Shown here piece by piece: positions 23,917-35,465 of a DNA stretch of 64,000 bases. The first letter of the stretch is position 1; every line of letters begins with the position of its first letter. The position numbers and the translations under genes are program-made. Below the pieces are notes generated by a model. The model was not told where the DNA came from and ran no database searches. It saw only the letters and a list, made by a program, of their open reading frames with translations. This stretch comes from Zhengitettix transpicula (lineage: Eukaryota; Arthropoda; Insecta; Orthoptera; Tetrigidae), in assembly GCA_037074705.1 (NCBI GenBank), contig CM073596.1, positions 14,068,501 to 14,132,500 of the forward strand. Reading direction: 5' to 3'.

Positions 23917-24590
23917 ATAAAAAACGATGTATATTTGTATGTATGTATTTACGTTAAACTCTATATAATATAAACGCGTGGACAGATAGCATGAAAAATT
24001 GCTACACACATTCTTTAAAACACGAGAAACGTTACTATGGGGGTTTGAAACCCCTAGCATAAAGGTATAAATAATTATAATTAAAAAATTTGATCATTTT
24101 GTGTTAAATGAGAGAGGCGTTACTACGCGATGAACAAAGGAAATAGGTCCTTTTTCCGTAATGAAATAAAGCATAAATATTTTCATTGAATAAAAAGTAT
24201 GAATTTTATCCAGCACTACTCCATCGAAGGATAATAAAAAATCAATACGAATACTTTACGATCCTTGCGAAAAATGTAAGTTAAGTTTCGTTCCATTTTA
24301 GTGACTCCAATATGGCGGCTATTTGTTTACATTGAGAATCTACCTAACAATTTCATCAATTTAATCTTTTGTAATGTGTGAAGACTGAGGCACAATTTTA
24401 TCCTGCAACACTCTAGGAGTATATTTAAATTTTATATTCGTAAAGAAACCTTGTCGAAAGTATGTACGAAATTAGGAACATTTATATTTAGGTAAAATCA
24501 CTTTTTGGCTAAAGATTCATATAGAATTAAATACTTTTTCGGTTTTATATAAATAAGTACAGAGGGAACGCCGGGCATCCAGATAGTATT
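23917..24590 (-). repeat. Interspersed repeat R1, copy c (minus strand)
   Basis: Reverse complement of the R1 consensus. It ends with GGATGCCCGGCGTT near 24580 and starts with an AAAAAACGATGTATATTTGTATGTATG tail-side segment, split here for length. It contains CCAATATGGCGGC (the CGCCATATTGG block) but has lost the segment with TGACGTCA that five other copies keep. Confidence 0.8.
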
Positions 24591-24929
24591 ATATCAATAA
24601 AAATTACTAAAGATTTTCTGTAACTACATTAATATTTTTTTAATATTACTTTGAGTTTCGTTTCTGGAGGTTAACGTTTTCACTGCATATTTTTGATTAA
24701 ATAACAGCAAGGGAATTGTAAAAGTTGAAGCCACGAAAAGTTACTGGAGACGAATTGGATGTGACGAAAACAAATATTTGTTTGCTAGATTTCCAATAAT
24801 AGATGTGAATGTATTGAATGACTGAGACTTTCTGGTGAATAAGTGTGCTGGACCAATCGCAGTTCCTGAGAACGTTACAGACCAACAGACTGAGTGGAGA
24901 ACATTACGTCATCCGAAAAGATGAAAACA

Positions 24930-25148
24930 ATGGCCGCCCCCCAAGATCAAGTCTCCGCAACTTTCACCTGGCCTTCCCCCTCTCGCCAGCCTGGTCGGTC
25001 TGAGAATGACGTCACACCTGTAACGGTGCAGCCGGAACGTCATGAGCTGGCGGATGTTCCAGTCACATCGACGACGCGACGGCCAACTGCCGCAGGGGCA
25101 ACAACCTTGCTTCATCCGGAGACATCTTCCTCGCTCAGAATTAGATAG
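24930..25148 (+). CDS. Weak candidate coding segment, 72 codons
   Basis: Opening with ACAATGGCCGCC, a good initiation context, this frame runs 72 codons rich in Ser, Thr, Pro and Arg. It includes APQDQVSATFTW and HELADVPVTSTT. An upstream in-frame ATG at 24894 would add 12 residues. Composition is GC-rich against AT-rich flanks. The minus strand is also open for 98 codons (25205-24909), so openness alone is weak evidence. No domain is recognised and no donor site was found. A TGACGTCA palindrome lies inside at 25007-25014. A GC-rich non-coding segment is an equal alternative. Confidence 0.2.
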   Translation: MAAPQDQVSATFTWPSPSRQPGRSENDVTPVTVQPERHELADVPVTSTTRRPTAAGATTLLHPETSSSLRIR

Positions 25149-25504
25149 ATCACGACGAAATCTTTGTGCTGCATTCAAATGAAGTGTAGTGAAGATTCTT
25201 CTCAAGCAGTGATTACTTTAAAGGCCAAGTGTGACCGTGTCTGTACAGATGTACAATTAACTGAGACAGCTTCAATTAATATGATAAATTGAATATTCCA
25301 CCATACAATTCAAGTTTAGAAGTCCAAGTAAGCCTGTCGCCATTCAGAATCCTAGTAGATATTTTCCTCATCGTTCCTTTATTTGTTGTCGTAACCTCAC
25401 CTTTTCATCAGTAAAATATTTGTTTGTCTATCCTTTCTCGTTAACAAGAAAGATAGCAATTCAGACAAAAATTGGAGGAGGGGGGGGGGTTAATATAAAT
25501 ACCA

Positions 25505-25548
25505 CACAACGTTCCTGATATCCTTGCCCCTTTCCTCAGGAACCAAGA
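25505..25548 (-). ncRNA. Hammerhead-like core, left end of deleted Penelope element
   Basis: On the minus strand, CTGAGGA is the complement of 25533-25539. GGAACGTT stands where GAAACGTT is expected, one change in the conserved GAAA. GTGTGG follows. Helix I is only one pair because the bases before the core have diverged. It is probably inactive. Confidence 0.35.
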
Positions 25549-25886
25549 AGAACCTAGAGCGACACAACTGCACTAGTCAGTGACAAAACTCTTAAGCGAC
25601 GGAAACGCAATTTTCTACATCACAAATTTGTCCAAATATTCAAAGAATATCAAATATCTATCATTTACAGATCCTCTAATACCCTTTCATACTTGATTAA
25701 AAATCACAATTAAACTCAATAATTGCTATGATCCCTTATTATTACGCTAAAACCTTCAGTTTTCCATTGTTGTTGCTCCCTTACTGTTAGGCCACCCCTT
25801 CGGCTGTCCCATTGTCGTTGCGTTTTCGTCGCTTTTAAGTTTTGTCAACTGACCAGTGCAGTTGTGTTGCTCTAGGCTCTTCTTAG

Positions 25887-25928
25887 CACTTGACGAAAGG
25901 GTACAAGGATCCCAGAAACGTTGTGTGG
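25887..25928 (+). ncRNA. Hammerhead-like core, right end of deleted Penelope element
   Basis: TTGACGA (25890-25896) is one base off the consensus. Stem II GGG/CCC (25899-25901 with 25911-25913), GAAA (25915-25918) and CGTT lead to the cleavage triplet GTT. Helix I forms from GCAC (25886-25889) with GTGT (25923-25926), three Watson-Crick pairs and one wobble. This is among the better-preserved copies in overall topology. Confidence 0.5.
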
Positions 25929-26039
25929 TATTTATATTACCTTTTTTTTGGTCTGTATTGGCTATTTTCTTATTCATTATTTTCTATCAGACGTAAATTA
26001 TTTTTATTTTAATTCATAGAAAAATCTGAGATTAGGATG

Positions 26040-26580
26040 CCTGCGAGAGAATTCTCTCGCAGGTGAACCTTCTCAGAGAGCTCTGGCGGAGGCTGCCTTT
26101 GGGGATGCATTCACATCTCTCTGGTTTTTTGAACTAAGGTTCCCACATGCCGATGCACCTCGGTCTGTTTTGAGAGGTTTATGTTCCGAGGTCGCAGACC
26201 TTGGGCATACGGTAAGAGTTGTCCGATATTCCTATTAGAATAGTCGGCCAGCTGTCTCCTAAAGTGGCCAAGGCATGTCGAGGGGTAAGCTGCGACCCCA
26301 CAGCAAACCCCTGTCCCGCCATCGGAAGGGCGTGGGACAAGTACCAAATGCCCGACCTACCTGATGCAGGTTTTTATAGGGTTTGTCCTGCATTACTTTT
26401 AGGCGAATTCCGGGTAGGATTCTTAAACTATAGACCGGGGGCCCTAGTTAACTCTTGGCTACCTTCCTTCACCCTTCCGTATCTCACCTTTCAAATCCCT
26501 TTTCTATGCTATAAGACGGGAGTTGTCACTATGTGGATTAACCTATACATAGCCTGTCTACATAAAAAACAATTAAGTTA
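26040..26580 (+). mobile_element. Retroelement 3' end, starting at a perfect palindrome
   Basis: It begins at a perfect 24 bp palindrome (26040-26063, centre GAATTC). The segment is GC-rich against its flanks. Its last part (26455-26575) is shared with 5820-5935 and ends in an A-rich CATAAAAAA tract. Both strands show open frames (26219-26632 plus, 137 codons; 26347-26111 minus, 78 codons) that I cannot match to reverse transcriptase or any other domain. It is likely the 3' untranslated end of a LINE or a SINE; the class is inferred. Confidence 0.5.
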
Positions 26581-26689
26581 TAAAGTCAGCCTGAACTACA
26601 AAGTGGAATCTTGTACGTATGTTGTTGTATAATACAGGGCTATTATTATGTATGACTGTAAATAGGAATCATGATGTTTTTGGAACATC

Positions 26690-26692
<3 letters not shown>

Positions 26693-26720
<28 letters not shown>
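26693..26720. repeat. (TA)n microsatellite
   Basis: About 13 TA units after the retroelement tail. Confidence 0.9.
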
Positions 26721-28329
26721 AGTAACAGTAAAGGCCCAAATACTGTGACACTGCAGTTTTATTAATTCCCCAATCTGATTCTTGTATTTCACCTGAGCAC
26801 GAGCCCTCTAATAATAATCTTTGTATTCTATTTTGTAAATATGATTTAAAGAAAGAAAATAATCATCCTGTAGTTCCACATAGTATTTAATTTTTTTCTA
26901 ATAGTATGTGATGGTCTACACCATCAAATGCATAAGTTTATGTTATAGAATATTATTAGTCTTTAATTATTTATAGTATTATCGTAGTATGAATAGAAAC
27001 TAAGCTTATCTACAGGATCTACGGAATATTATTATTATTATTATTATTAAATGGTTTTTCACCTCTTCTTTAATTTTATTACATTTATAGACGTAAATAT
27101 ATATTGATGAAATAATTAATTACTTTTATACTCAACATTGACCTAAAACCCATCTGACGTTTACAGTATTTTATTTTTTTTAAAGTTCTATACATATTTA
27201 ATAAATACTACCTAATGTAGACGTTTACCAGATTAAAGTGCAATTCGCGATTTTTGTCGTCCCAGAGTTGCATAATCGGAAGTAGGTCGTTAGTCGCTCT
27301 AGTGAACTGGAGATTCTTAGAAACCTCGAACACGAGACCCCAGTTCGGAAACAAGTCTGACAACTCGTCACAGTTACGCTAAATCTGAGGGGGGAAAACA
27401 ATATTGCACAATCGATTAAGAATAAAATGGCCGACAGAACACGCCTCCAATATAAAGAAAAGAAAATCAGCAAAATGGCTTCCTGAACGATAAAAGAAAT
27501 GTTGTAATGTGTAGTTTTGAAACACTCACGTTGTTTTAAATAGCATTTTTAAGTAGACCCTTATTAAAAGTTATTAATGTCACGACTATTGGAATGTAAA
27601 CGCCGCGTTTCGATCTCAGGAACATTTCTCTCGTCATAATCGGAAGTAAACGAGGCAACAATGAACATGAGGAAGATTTACAGCTGCCTTTTAAAGGAAG
27701 GAAGACACGCAAATTGTAACAGTTTCAAAGGGTGTGAGAGAGGGTTCAGAATTTCCCCCGAGTGAGAAAGCAATCAGTTGGCTTCACGGAGGAAGACAAA
27801 GTGCGCGTAAATAGTTTGCATATGCGGGGAGGAAAGATCTGTGTTTTGCTGTGCAAGAGAATGTCTTGGGATATTTCACATGAGCAGAGCCTAGTTTACT
27901 TGAATTGTTCCGCGAGCAAAATTGCGATTTCCCGAGAAGCTGGCGACGACATTTCCTGCCCTAATAAGGCTGAGTAAATTCAACCTCATCTCATTTTCGT
28001 CTGAACCGCGTTGTTTTGCTGTGGAGATAAAACAGGCGTACAAGTTAAATTCAAATGAAACGACTCGTATTATTACATGTAAGCTAAATAATTGGATTTT
28101 AAATACAATTTAATATATAACATCCGTGATTGTCATATATTTTTTATAAAATGAATAAATAAAACGACCAATATGTCACCAGCTATTTAATAATACGCGG
28201 AGGAAGTAAATCTTAAATGACATGAAAAGCTTTTAATCTTTTACGAGCAGTTTAGACTTGTACATGTTTCAATATTTAGTCACAGCTTGTTTATTAACAC
28301 TAAATAAGTTAATATCTGATATCAACCGT
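26721..28329. other. Unique stretch, no gene recognised
   Basis: The part 27230-28020 is GC-richer, with short open frames on both strands (82 codons minus, 71 codons plus). None is recognised. An ATT microsatellite lies at 27029-27047. Confidence 0.3.
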
Positions 28330-29790
28330 TTTGTAGATGTTAGAAATTTTTATTTTATTTTATAGAAATGTTACTAGTGTACCAGAATAAGTTGTTTAAA
28401 ATTAAACCATCTGAGTTAAAAAAAATTTTATATACTGTGGAATTTCTGTCGACATCTCTCCACTTATATAAGGCCACACCCCCGTCCAAGTAACGTAGCA
28501 TTTATTTTATTTTAATTTTGCTATCCCCTCGTCAGGTTCACAATCAAAAATCACGCAAAACATATTTCAGAGTTTTTATAAAATTAGGAATAGAAATCTC
28601 GACGCTTCATTCCTTTATTGGAAATTCATCAGACGTTCAGGAATAAATTGAGATTAAAAATTTCGAAAACAATTTTCTTACTATCCTGACATAAAAAAGT
28701 TGTAATTATTTTAGGAGCCATTTAGACATGGGAATATTTCAATATTTAGACACAGATTGTTTACATCTGATATTTGCAATTTTTATTTTATTTTATAGAA
28801 ATGTTACTAATGCATCAGAATAAGTTGTTAAAAATTATTTAAAATTATTTAAAATTAAACCATCTGAGTTAAAAAAATAGATATACTGTGGAATTTCTAT
28901 CGACCTCTCTCCATTTATACAAGGCCACACCCCTGTCCAACTGACGAGCATTTATTTTCTATCCCCTCGTCATGTTCACAAGAAAAAATCACGCCCAATC
29001 CAAAACATATTTTATAGTTTTTATAAACTTAGGTATAGAAATCTCGACGTTCCAGTCCTCTATTGGAAATTCAACAGACGTTCAAGAATAAATTAAAATT
29101 AAAAACTTTGAAAACAATTAAAAATTATTTAAAATTAATGTAATTAGAGAGAATTTTATATAGTGTGGAATTTCTGTCGACCTCTCGCCACTTATAGAAG
29201 GCCACACCCTTGCCCTAGTAACATAGTGTTTTTTTAAATTTTGCTATCCCTTCGTCATGTTCACAAGAAAATGTCACGCCCAATCCAAAACAGATTTTTT
29301 AGTTTTTATAAACATAGGCATGTCGTTTCGGTCGTGTATTAGAAATTAATAAGACGTTCAGGAATAAATTGAGATTAAAAGTTTCGGAAACTATATTCAT
29401 ACAAGCGTGACATAAAAAGCTTTTAATTCTTTTATGAGCCATTTAGACTTGGGCATATTTCAATATTTAGACACAGATTGTTTATTCAGCCTAAATAAAT
29501 TAATATCTGATATTTGCAATTTTTATTTTATAGAAATTTTATAGAAATGTTACTAGTGCATAAGAATAAGCTTTTAAAAATTATTTAAAATTAAACCATC
29601 TGAGTTAAAAAAATAGATATACTGTTGAATTTCTATGGACCTCTCTCCACTTATATAAGGCCACACCCCTGTCCAACTGACGTAGCATTTATTTTAATTT
29701 TGCTATCCCCTCGTCATGTTCACAAGCAAAAGTCACGCCCAATCCAAAACATACTTTATATTTTTTATAAACTTATGTATGGCGGTTGGT
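28330..29790 (-). repeat. Tandem array (~450 bp units) with hammerhead-like consensus
   Basis: The landmark ACTGTGGAATTTCT followed by CCACTTATATAAGGCCACACC recurs near 28434, 28886, 29162 and 29622. The period is about 450 bp except for a ~275 bp unit that has lost its second half. Each full unit then has CCCTCGTCATGTTCACA and an AAATCTCGACG block. On the minus strand the latter gives the order CTGATGA, stem II, GAAACGTC. The individual copies are mutated: 28632-28601 reads CTGATGA and GAAGCGTC, 29076-29046 reads CTGTTGA and GGAACGTC, and 29356-29323 reads CTTATTA and GAAACGAC. The base-by-base majority is exactly CTGATGA and GAAACGTC. Confidence 0.8.
28600..28633 (-). ncRNA. Hammerhead-like core in satellite unit 1
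   Basis: On the minus strand, CTGATGA is the complement of 28626-28632. Stem II TTCC pairs with GGAA across AATAAA. GAAGCGTC (complement of 28601-28608) has one change from GAAACGTC. Helix I next to the core is not clear (T-G wobble only). Hammerheads in insect satellite DNA are known, for example in Dolichopoda cave crickets. The family here is not identified as that one. Confidence 0.4.
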
Positions 29791-30980
29791 CCCACAGTCC
29801 TCTTTAACTTATTCTTGAAAGTGAAATGATAGTGGCGGTGAATTGAGTGACAAGTTTGTTTCTTGGGAGACTAATTGAGCATGTCACATGTTTAAATTGG
29901 TGAAGTTCCAACCGAGAGACTTTTTCTTTAAGACCAAACAATACCTGGTTTTTTCTATACGGGTTTTTATTGGCTGTTTATCGACATCGTCTGTCCCGCG
30001 TAAGCCGAGCAGGACGGTTTCTGGAGTTATTAAGAGCGACTGAAGACTTGACGGAGATCGATGGCGCAAGTTGTGCGGGGGGGCCACCAAGTTGTGTGTG
30101 GGATGATTGGGTCTGGGCTGGAGCGCACATGTTCTTCCCTTAATGCTGTCTCTGGAGGAAGCCATTTCGTCAACGACCTTCGTCCTGATCCTCGGAAATG
30201 TAGAAGGGACTTCGCGGTAAGCCGCCGCGGAAGGGAAGTTTTATAATTCCTTTTCCAACCCCCCCCCCCCCCCCTGGAAGTTCTCGCGGGATCTTGTAAG
30301 AGATCGGGAGACACGAAAAGAAAGAAACCGGTTCTGCTTGGGCTTAGACGGAATGTAACACAATCCCCCCCACAATTAACACAAACACTTGCTTTAAATA
30401 AATCCATCCAAGTAACAGAAAATATGATATATTGTACAATGCGCTCCATTGAAACTCAAAATACTGGAAGGTGAGGGGGATAAATGTTTCGTTTAAATGT
30501 TTTTATATTTTTAATCTCTCTAATTGTCTTCTCACAACTCAAAACAAAGCCAACTGTTAACGTTAAACCATATTTCCCTTCAGGCACTGCAAGCGTAACA
30601 ATAAAACCCGAATTCACAGTAATTGTTTAAGAGTTTAATGATAAATATTCATTGTTTCATCTACCAGTCGGTAGAGATTTTTTATCCCGTAACCCTGAGT
30701 TCATGGATTATATGGTTTCACAGATTCAATTAATTATGTTTAATTATTTAAATTAAAAATTCGACAATTAAACATTCTAGTATAAAAAAGTAATGAAAGA
30801 GTTAGAATAGTGGCTTTCTTCAGTTGTGATACAAGTTAAAGTAAGAATTATGATTGAAAAAACAGAACGTAACGATGATTCATCAATAATATTTTAATTT
30901 TGGTCTGTTTTATTAATGTTGTAAATTAAAGGAATTAGGAACCATTTCAGATATTTTTTAAAAAATTATTTAACACTTGA
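29791..30980. other. Unique stretch, GC-rich 29930-30370, no gene recognised
   Basis: The GC-rich part has open frames on both strands (139 codons minus at 30449-30030; 93 codons minus in another frame; 61 codons plus) and a poly-C run near 30262-30276. Mutually overlapping frames with no recognisable motif argue against calling a gene. Confidence 0.3.
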
Positions 30981-31018
30981 ACGACGTTACAGTACGTTTT
31001 TTGTGCTTTCGTCAGGCT
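30981..31018 (-). ncRNA. Hammerhead-like core, solo terminus
   Basis: On the minus strand, CTGACGA is exact (complement of 31009-31015). Stem II AGCAC faces GTACT, one mismatch from perfect pairing. GTAACGTC (complement of 30983-30990) is one change from GAAACGTC. Helix I: CGA read outward from the core pairs with G, T, T after the cleavage site (one wobble). The surroundings do not match the 62 kb family, so this is another family. Confidence 0.45.
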
Positions 31019-33536
31019 TTAATCAGTTATATTACAACGGTAACAATTGTTTGTCATAAAATGATTCAAATCACAAATTTACTACGTATAGTTCTTATTC
31101 CTCTTCTAATTTAATATTTAAAATTGTACCAATCGAAAATAATGATTAAATTGCTTTATAAAATACTGTCAAGTGACAAAATCTTTTTTGGTTACGTCTT
31201 CAATGACTTTTATCAAGTGACATAGTATATGTTTACGTCTATGTACCTCTTAAACAGTACATATAACAAAAAAATGACAAAATTCACTTTATAAAAGTCA
31301 TTTTACGGTAGATGACAGATAAATTATGGCAAACGCCGAAAGCTCCTGTAGTTTATATACCCAAGAAAATAAAGATATGAAGAGAACTGTATGTGGTTTA
31401 ATACATAACAAGTTTATAATGATTAATTGGATTCTACAGATTTTTGATCAATCTGAGACTTGAAATTATACACGTAATTTTAATGTCCTTTTAGTTTGGC
31501 CGATGTAACAAGATTTACAACCGGAGCAGGAATAAATATTTTACTAAATGTCACTATCGTATTTAGTAGAATTCTGAATGATTCATTTATCAAAGTCTCA
31601 AAAGATGTTTAAAAACGTGGGATGGAAAAATGTAGAATATGGGAATAAAATAAAAGCTTTTGGAAGATTCAGGATGAGCCGTCGGAGGATATTTAATCTT
31701 TTTTAAGTACATAAATTAGTTTGTAAAGTAATAAGCATATACTTCGTTGAAATTAAAATTTTTGTTCAAAATTTCATCTAGTTAATACTTAAATAATAAT
31801 TAAACATACGTAAAAATAAATTTTCTACGCTTCATTATTATCGTAAAGATATAAACAAGATTAGCTAAGTAAAAACGTTCTGCTGTTATTTTTTGTCGTG
31901 GGTTATAATTTATTTAGAAGACTTTTCTGAAAGAAAAAGGCGCCTACTGATGTAATTATTCAAGGGTCCTACTCAGAAAAGTAACAGTCAAGTAACCCAT
32001 ATAAATTTCATATTACTGTATACCAAGTCAATTTCATTAATCCATTACTTCGTCATCAGTCGGCGTTCTTTTTTTATCAGTGTCGTGTATTTCAAGCTCT
32101 GAGGAGGCAGTAATTAGAGTATTTTAACGGGATATAATGTGAATAAATCAACGCACTCCACACAAATATATTTAATGAAATATAATGCTTCATCTCCTTC
32201 CGCTTCGACGTTTTAAAAGTGAAATAATGATCTCGGTGTCAAAACAAAACCGTATTGTAATTCCTGACCCTATTAATATATTCCCGGACGGATGATTACA
32301 GCGTCGTACTTGACTTCTGCAGAGAGAATTCTGAGCCGACGTCATCACCTGTATATAGAAGTAACGTAAGAATGACGTACGACGATCGTTAGGAAAATTT
32401 CTCGCTAATTATATTGCTCATGAAGTGTGTACAGATAAGTGTTTCCTCCGTATTCATTCAGATTTTTACTATTTAATAATCTTCCTTGGATCCTTCATCG
32501 GTACCTTACAATTATTTTTTATTTAATGGCTATGTCATGACGCAGATATCTGGCACGTTTCTGAATTTTGAGGTCACGTCGTCGATTATCAGTGGAATAT
32601 AATAAATTTCTGAACAGTTCGCTTTTATAATTCGTGGTACAATCGCTACAAATTTTTTCAATGTTTACGTTTAACCGTTGCAAGTCACTCGGCGGGCAAT
32701 TTCCTAGAATTCGGCAGGCAGGAACACCGCAATCCTTGGTTCATATTAAAGTAACACTTGTTTCAGTATTTTAAAACCAAATTCAATGTACTTATCACCT
32801 ATCTACACGCATTTCCACCGATTCTATTTCCATCCTCCATTAATTCATTCTCCTTCGAGCTGATCTACCATCACGGCTCCTCTCTCGACCGACCAAAATC
32901 CCCTCATTTGGTGCAACTGTTCTAATATTCGTCCTAACTTCTGAAGGTCCTCGCCTCCTTGAGACAAACTGGTAATTCTCTTGATATAAAATAAAATGTC
33001 TCGGGTCAAATTTTCTGAGCGGCCATCGGCTGCCAGTGTTTACGTATTTCATACCAGACTATATTCACTAAAACCTCTTTAAATGTGTTACACAATACGC
33101 TTCTCGCGTGTTGATAATTTTTAATTGATGAAGGCCTGAAGAAACTAACGAAATATATTATTCAATAAATAAATAAAAAGTTGTGTTGCACGTAAAAATG
33201 TCCATTATTTAGTTAATATATTTTGAATAACATTTAGAGATGTCGCCTTTATCCGAGATCACTTTCACCGGCACACACGAATTCATTTTGAGGTATGATA
33301 AAGGTCAAACGTGAGATACGAGTGTATCAAACACACACATATCACAGGGACGTGCTCACTGAAGCGCTGTTTATGACTGGATCCTATTCGATTTGTGTGT
33401 AGTTCAGTGACCCGTAGTATATTTATATATATATTTTATACGTCCGTTCAATCACGATGGCTCTGTTTTAATGCTTTGTGGCATTTATCGTCACCTTCCG
33501 GTCTGGGAAATTGTTTGGCAATTGATTGCTGACGTT
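31019..33536. other. Unique AT-rich stretch, no gene recognised
   Basis: No repeat partner was seen in the window. A minus-strand open frame of 70 codons at 33052-32840 is Arg-rich, with a plausible coding look but no recognisable family. A degenerate TTGATGA ... GAAA pair at 33125-33153 is too weak to call. Confidence 0.3.
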
Positions 33537-35465
33537 TGTGACGCACGTAAAGAGAATCGGACACATTGAACCTGAATATTAGGGACTTTCATGGACTTTT
33601 CAAAAAATAAAAATAAATGTGGGTTATGATGTGTAAATTAAAGTGATAATATGAATCAAAACGATTTATCTTTAAAATAATTTGTGTCATCTATCGAATG
33701 TGCATTTTTTACGTATTCGACACTAAATAACGTCACATTTACATTCCAGTATTTATATAAAAGATAATAAACATACAAAAATAATCAGATTTTTACCAGA
33801 GAATTAATATTCTAGAATGTACATCTTTTCATATATACTACGATAATTTTTTTTCGACTATCACAGTCTGACTAATTCTTTTTTTTAATATAAAAAATGT
33901 CTGGCAATGGTTGTTAAATATATCTAATTTTTATTAAACGCAGACGTTAAAATATTATTTAATTATTTTAAATTACGTGTCTCATAAGGGAGTATGTGTT
34001 AGTGGTCCGAATATAATCGTCGAATGGACTGAGAGAATTGTAATTTAAAACCAAGATGACTGAGAATAAATGTTCGTAACTTAGAGCAGGTGTTTCTATA
34101 AGAGAAAATAAATATACAAATCAACGACTTTAAAAGTATCATACAAAAATAATGAGATGTTTAACCAGAGAATTAATATTCTAGTACGTACTTATTTTCA
34201 TATATGTATATATATATACTACGATAAATAATTTAATTGGACTACCACAGTCTAACAAATTCTTTTTTTATGTATAAAAAATGTCTGGCAATGGTTGTTA
34301 AATATATCTAATTTTTATTAAATGCAGCTGTTAAAATATTATTTAATTATTTAAATTACGTGTTTCATAAGGGAGTATGTGTTGTTGGTCTGAATACAAT
34401 CGTCGAATGGACTGAAGGGAATTGGAATTTAAAATAAGGATGGCTGAGGATAAATGTTCGTAATATAGAGCAGGTATTTCTATAAAAAAAATATACAAAT
34501 AAACGACTTGAAAAGTATAATATAAGCAGAAGTTTAAAACCAGAGAATTAATCATCTTTTCATATATATTACGATCAATAAATTTTTTTTCGACTAACAC
34601 AGTCTGAAGAATTTTATTTATAAATAATGTCTGGTAATGGTTGTTAAATATATCTGATTTTAATTAAATGCAGACATTAAAATAAGATATCACTTAATTA
34701 TTTCAAATTACGAGTCACATGAGGGAGGATGTGGAGATGGTCTGAATAGAATCGTCGAATAGACTGAGAGAATTGGAATTTACTACTGTGACGCACATGA
34801 AGAGAACCGGTCACGTTTAATCTGAATATTAAGAACTTCCATGGATTTTCCAAAAAACAAATGAAGGTTATGATGTGTATATTAAAGTGTTAATATGACT
34901 CAAAACTATTTATCTTTAAAATAATTTGAGTCAGCTATCGGATGTGCATTTTCTACGTATAGGACACTAAATGACGTCACATTTACATTCCAGTACTGTC
35001 TCAAAAGACTGAGAAAATGGAATTTAATGTCAAGAAGTCTAAGAAAAAATGTTTGTAACTAAGAGCAGAGTATTTATATAAAAGATAATAAACATAGAAA
35101 AATAATCAGATTTTGGACCAGATAATTAATATTCAAGTATGTACTTCTTTTCATATATACTACGATAATATTTTTTTTCGACTACCACAGTCTGACGAAT
35201 TATTTTTTTTTATATAAAAAAATGTCTGGTAATGGTTGTTAAATATATATAATTTTTATTAAATGCAGACGTTAAAATATTATTTAATTTTTTAAATAAC
35301 GTGTCTCATAAGGGAGTATGTGTTGGTAGTCTGAATATAATCGTCGAATGGACTGAGATAGTTGGAATTAAAAATCAAGATGTCTAAGAATAAATGTTTG
35401 TAACTAAAGCAGAGTATTTCTATAAAAGAAGATGAATATCCATATAAACGACTTTGTATGTGGTG
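33537..35465. repeat. Two-level tandem array (A and B blocks)
   Basis: Block A (33537-33755 and 34787-34998) has GTGACGCAC, AAGAGAA, TTATGATGTGTA and ACATTTACATTCCAGTA. Block B (about 33765-34130, 34135-34490, 34500-34780 and 35080-35460) has ACCACAGTCTGAC, AATGTCTGG, AATGGTTGTTAAATATAT and GTCTGAATAGAATCGTCGAAT-like segments. The order is A-B-B-B-A-B, so a composite unit was amplified and the B block was amplified within it. AT-rich and non-coding. Confidence 0.8.

Larger units (their letters stand above)
25440..25995. mobile_element. Internally deleted Penelope-like element with inverted ends
   Basis: The left end carries the terminal motif on the minus strand (25502-25575) and the right end carries it on the plus strand (25856-25930), so the ends are inverted. 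The interior keeps a piece matching 63110-63180 of the larger copy (CCAAATATTCAAAGAATATC and the following segment), just upstream of the GIY-YIG region, and then the arm beginning AATTGCTATGATCCCTTATT. The reverse transcriptase and nuclease are absent. It has the same family and layout as 62.04-63.78 kb, so this is a non-autonomous derivative that retains a hammerhead-like core at each end. Confidence 0.75.

Noticed and set aside
33121..33160. Hammerhead at TTGATGA ... GAAATAT
   Set aside because: Stem II is unpaired and the stem III/cleavage segment does not fit.
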